Below, one piece after another: positions 63,491 through 64,000 of a DNA stretch of 64,000 nt (positions within the stretch are counted from its first letter, which is position 1; every line of letters starts with the position of its first letter). The stretch lies in assembly GCA_025359205.1 (NCBI GenBank), contig JANYHD010000016.1, positions 62,001 through 126,000 of the forward strand, in the 5' to 3' direction. Origin of the DNA: Gammaproteobacteria bacterium. Its GTDB lineage: Bacteria; Pseudomonadota; Gammaproteobacteria; Steroidobacterales; Steroidobacteraceae. Below the pieces are notes generated by a model. It did no database searches. It saw only the letters and a list, made by a program, of their open reading frames with translations, and was not told the origin of the DNA. Position numbers and translations under genes: made by a program.

Positions 63491-64000
63491 ATGACCGCTT
63501 GCTCGCGCCCATTGCCGCGCTCGTGGCGCTGCTGGTCGTGACGGGCCTCAGTGTGTTCACCGTCAGCGAACAGGAATTTGCCGTGCGTACGCGCTTCGGG
63601 CAGATGCAGCAGGGCGACTATGCGCCGGGCCTGCACTGGTGCTGGCCCTTCGAGCGCATCGAACGCGTCGACCGGCGCGTGATAGCGCAACAAATGCAGG
63701 CGGAACCCTTCCTCGACAATGCGCAGCACGGACTATCCGTAGACATCGACCTGAGCTGGCGGGTGCGCGATGCGAGCGCCTACCTGCATGCCGGTGCCGG
63801 CCCCGAGGCGGAAGCGACCGTGGCGACGCGGCTGGCGGGGAAGCTGCGCGCGGAACTCAAGACGTCCTATGCGCAGCTGTCACTGGCGCAAATCGTCGCT
63901 GCGCCGCGCGGCGGGGTATCGGATGGAGCGATCGCGCAACTGCGGGGCGTCGCCGGTGGACTGGGCGTCACGCTGGTCGATGCGCGGGTCAGGCGCATCG
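63487..64000 (+). CDS. hflC: FtsH regulator HflC, partial (runs off the window)
   Basis: From GTG at 63487 (GTGA overlap with the hflK stop) an open frame continues to the window end, about 171 codons. It begins [19 protein letters not shown], a membrane anchor, followed by SEQEFAVRTRFGQMQQGDY and GLHWCWPFERIERVDRR, matching the HflC SPFH start. No stop is reached. The position after hflK makes the assignment firm. Confidence 0.92.
   Translation, partial: MNDRLLAPIAALVALLVVTGLSVFTVSEQEFAVRTRFGQMQQGDYAPGLHWCWPFERIERVDRRVIAQQMQAEPFLDNAQHGLSVDIDLSWRVRDASAYLHAGAGPEAEATVATRLAGKLRAELKTSYAQLSLAQIVAAPRGGVSDGAIAQLRGVAGGLGVTLVDARVRRI

Noticed and set aside
1-64000. CRISPR arrays, insertion sequences or rRNA
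   Set aside because: No regularly spaced repeats, transposase-like frames or rRNA stretches were seen on either strand.

Overview
This window reads as a chromosomal segment of a high-GC gammaproteobacterium. The strongest evidence is conserved gene order. The block queG / nnr-tsaE-amiC-mutL-miaA-hfq-hflX-hflK-hflC matches the E. coli arrangement, and purM-purN-DUF3108 opposite a CDP-alcohol transferase gene and hda, holC-valS, pepA / lptF-lptG and pcnB-folK-dNK-panB-panC are typical of the Pseudomonas/Xanthomonas side of the class. Large sphingomonad-style TonB receptors and a TonB-linked TPR-sulfotransferase would suit the Nevskiales/Steroidobacteraceae/Xanthomonadales neighbourhood. That placement is inference, because there is no rRNA in the window. 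Genes are packed tightly. Many neighbours share ATGA, TGATG or GTGA stop/start overlaps, no gap exceeds about 192 bp, and I see no convincing T-tailed intrinsic terminator.

Layout. 1-6.8 kb: the last 12 codons of an Mrp/ApbC-like gene, dcd, the leftward operon purM-purN-DUF3108, the rightward pair CDP-alcohol phosphatidyltransferase-hda, then a lytic transglycosylase and proS on the minus strand. 6.9-12.2 kb (+): pssA, family-4 uracil-DNA glycosylase, rimI, prfC, a UMF1-type MFS permease and a GFA-family zinc protein. 12.2-20.8 kb (-): pepA, holC, valS and the MoxR-DUF58-transglutaminase trio. 20.9-26.9 kb: lptF-lptG, a glutathione peroxidase, and divergent ppsA/ppsR.

The accessory part is 26.9-48.5 kb. 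An SDR and a PaaG-like crotonase (-) lie opposite a tightly spaced operon, prpB-prpC-prpD-etfB-etfA-FAD oxidoreductase (+). Then come a TonB-dependent receptor and an IclR regulator (-), a second FAD oxidoreductase (+), and on the minus strand a set reading sulfotransferase, second TonB receptor, aldehyde dehydrogenase, EamA permease. A TIR-TolB-TPR protein follows, and the region ends at tRNA-Glu(CTC). Together these encode uptake, oxidation of an amine- or amino-acid-like substrate, aldehyde oxidation, electron transfer and propionyl-CoA disposal. I propose this as a catabolic module whose substrate cannot be read from sequence. It is the best candidate here for something undescribed.

48.7-64 kb returns to core functions: RNA polyadenylation (pcnB), folate and pantothenate synthesis (folK, panB, panC), nucleoside salvage, queuosine (queG), NADHX repair and t6A (nnr, tsaE), septal amidase, mismatch repair, tRNA i6A (miaA), Hfq, HflX and the HflK/HflC complex, the last cut by the window edge. 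No CRISPR array, transposase, integrase, rRNA or frameshifted gene was seen.
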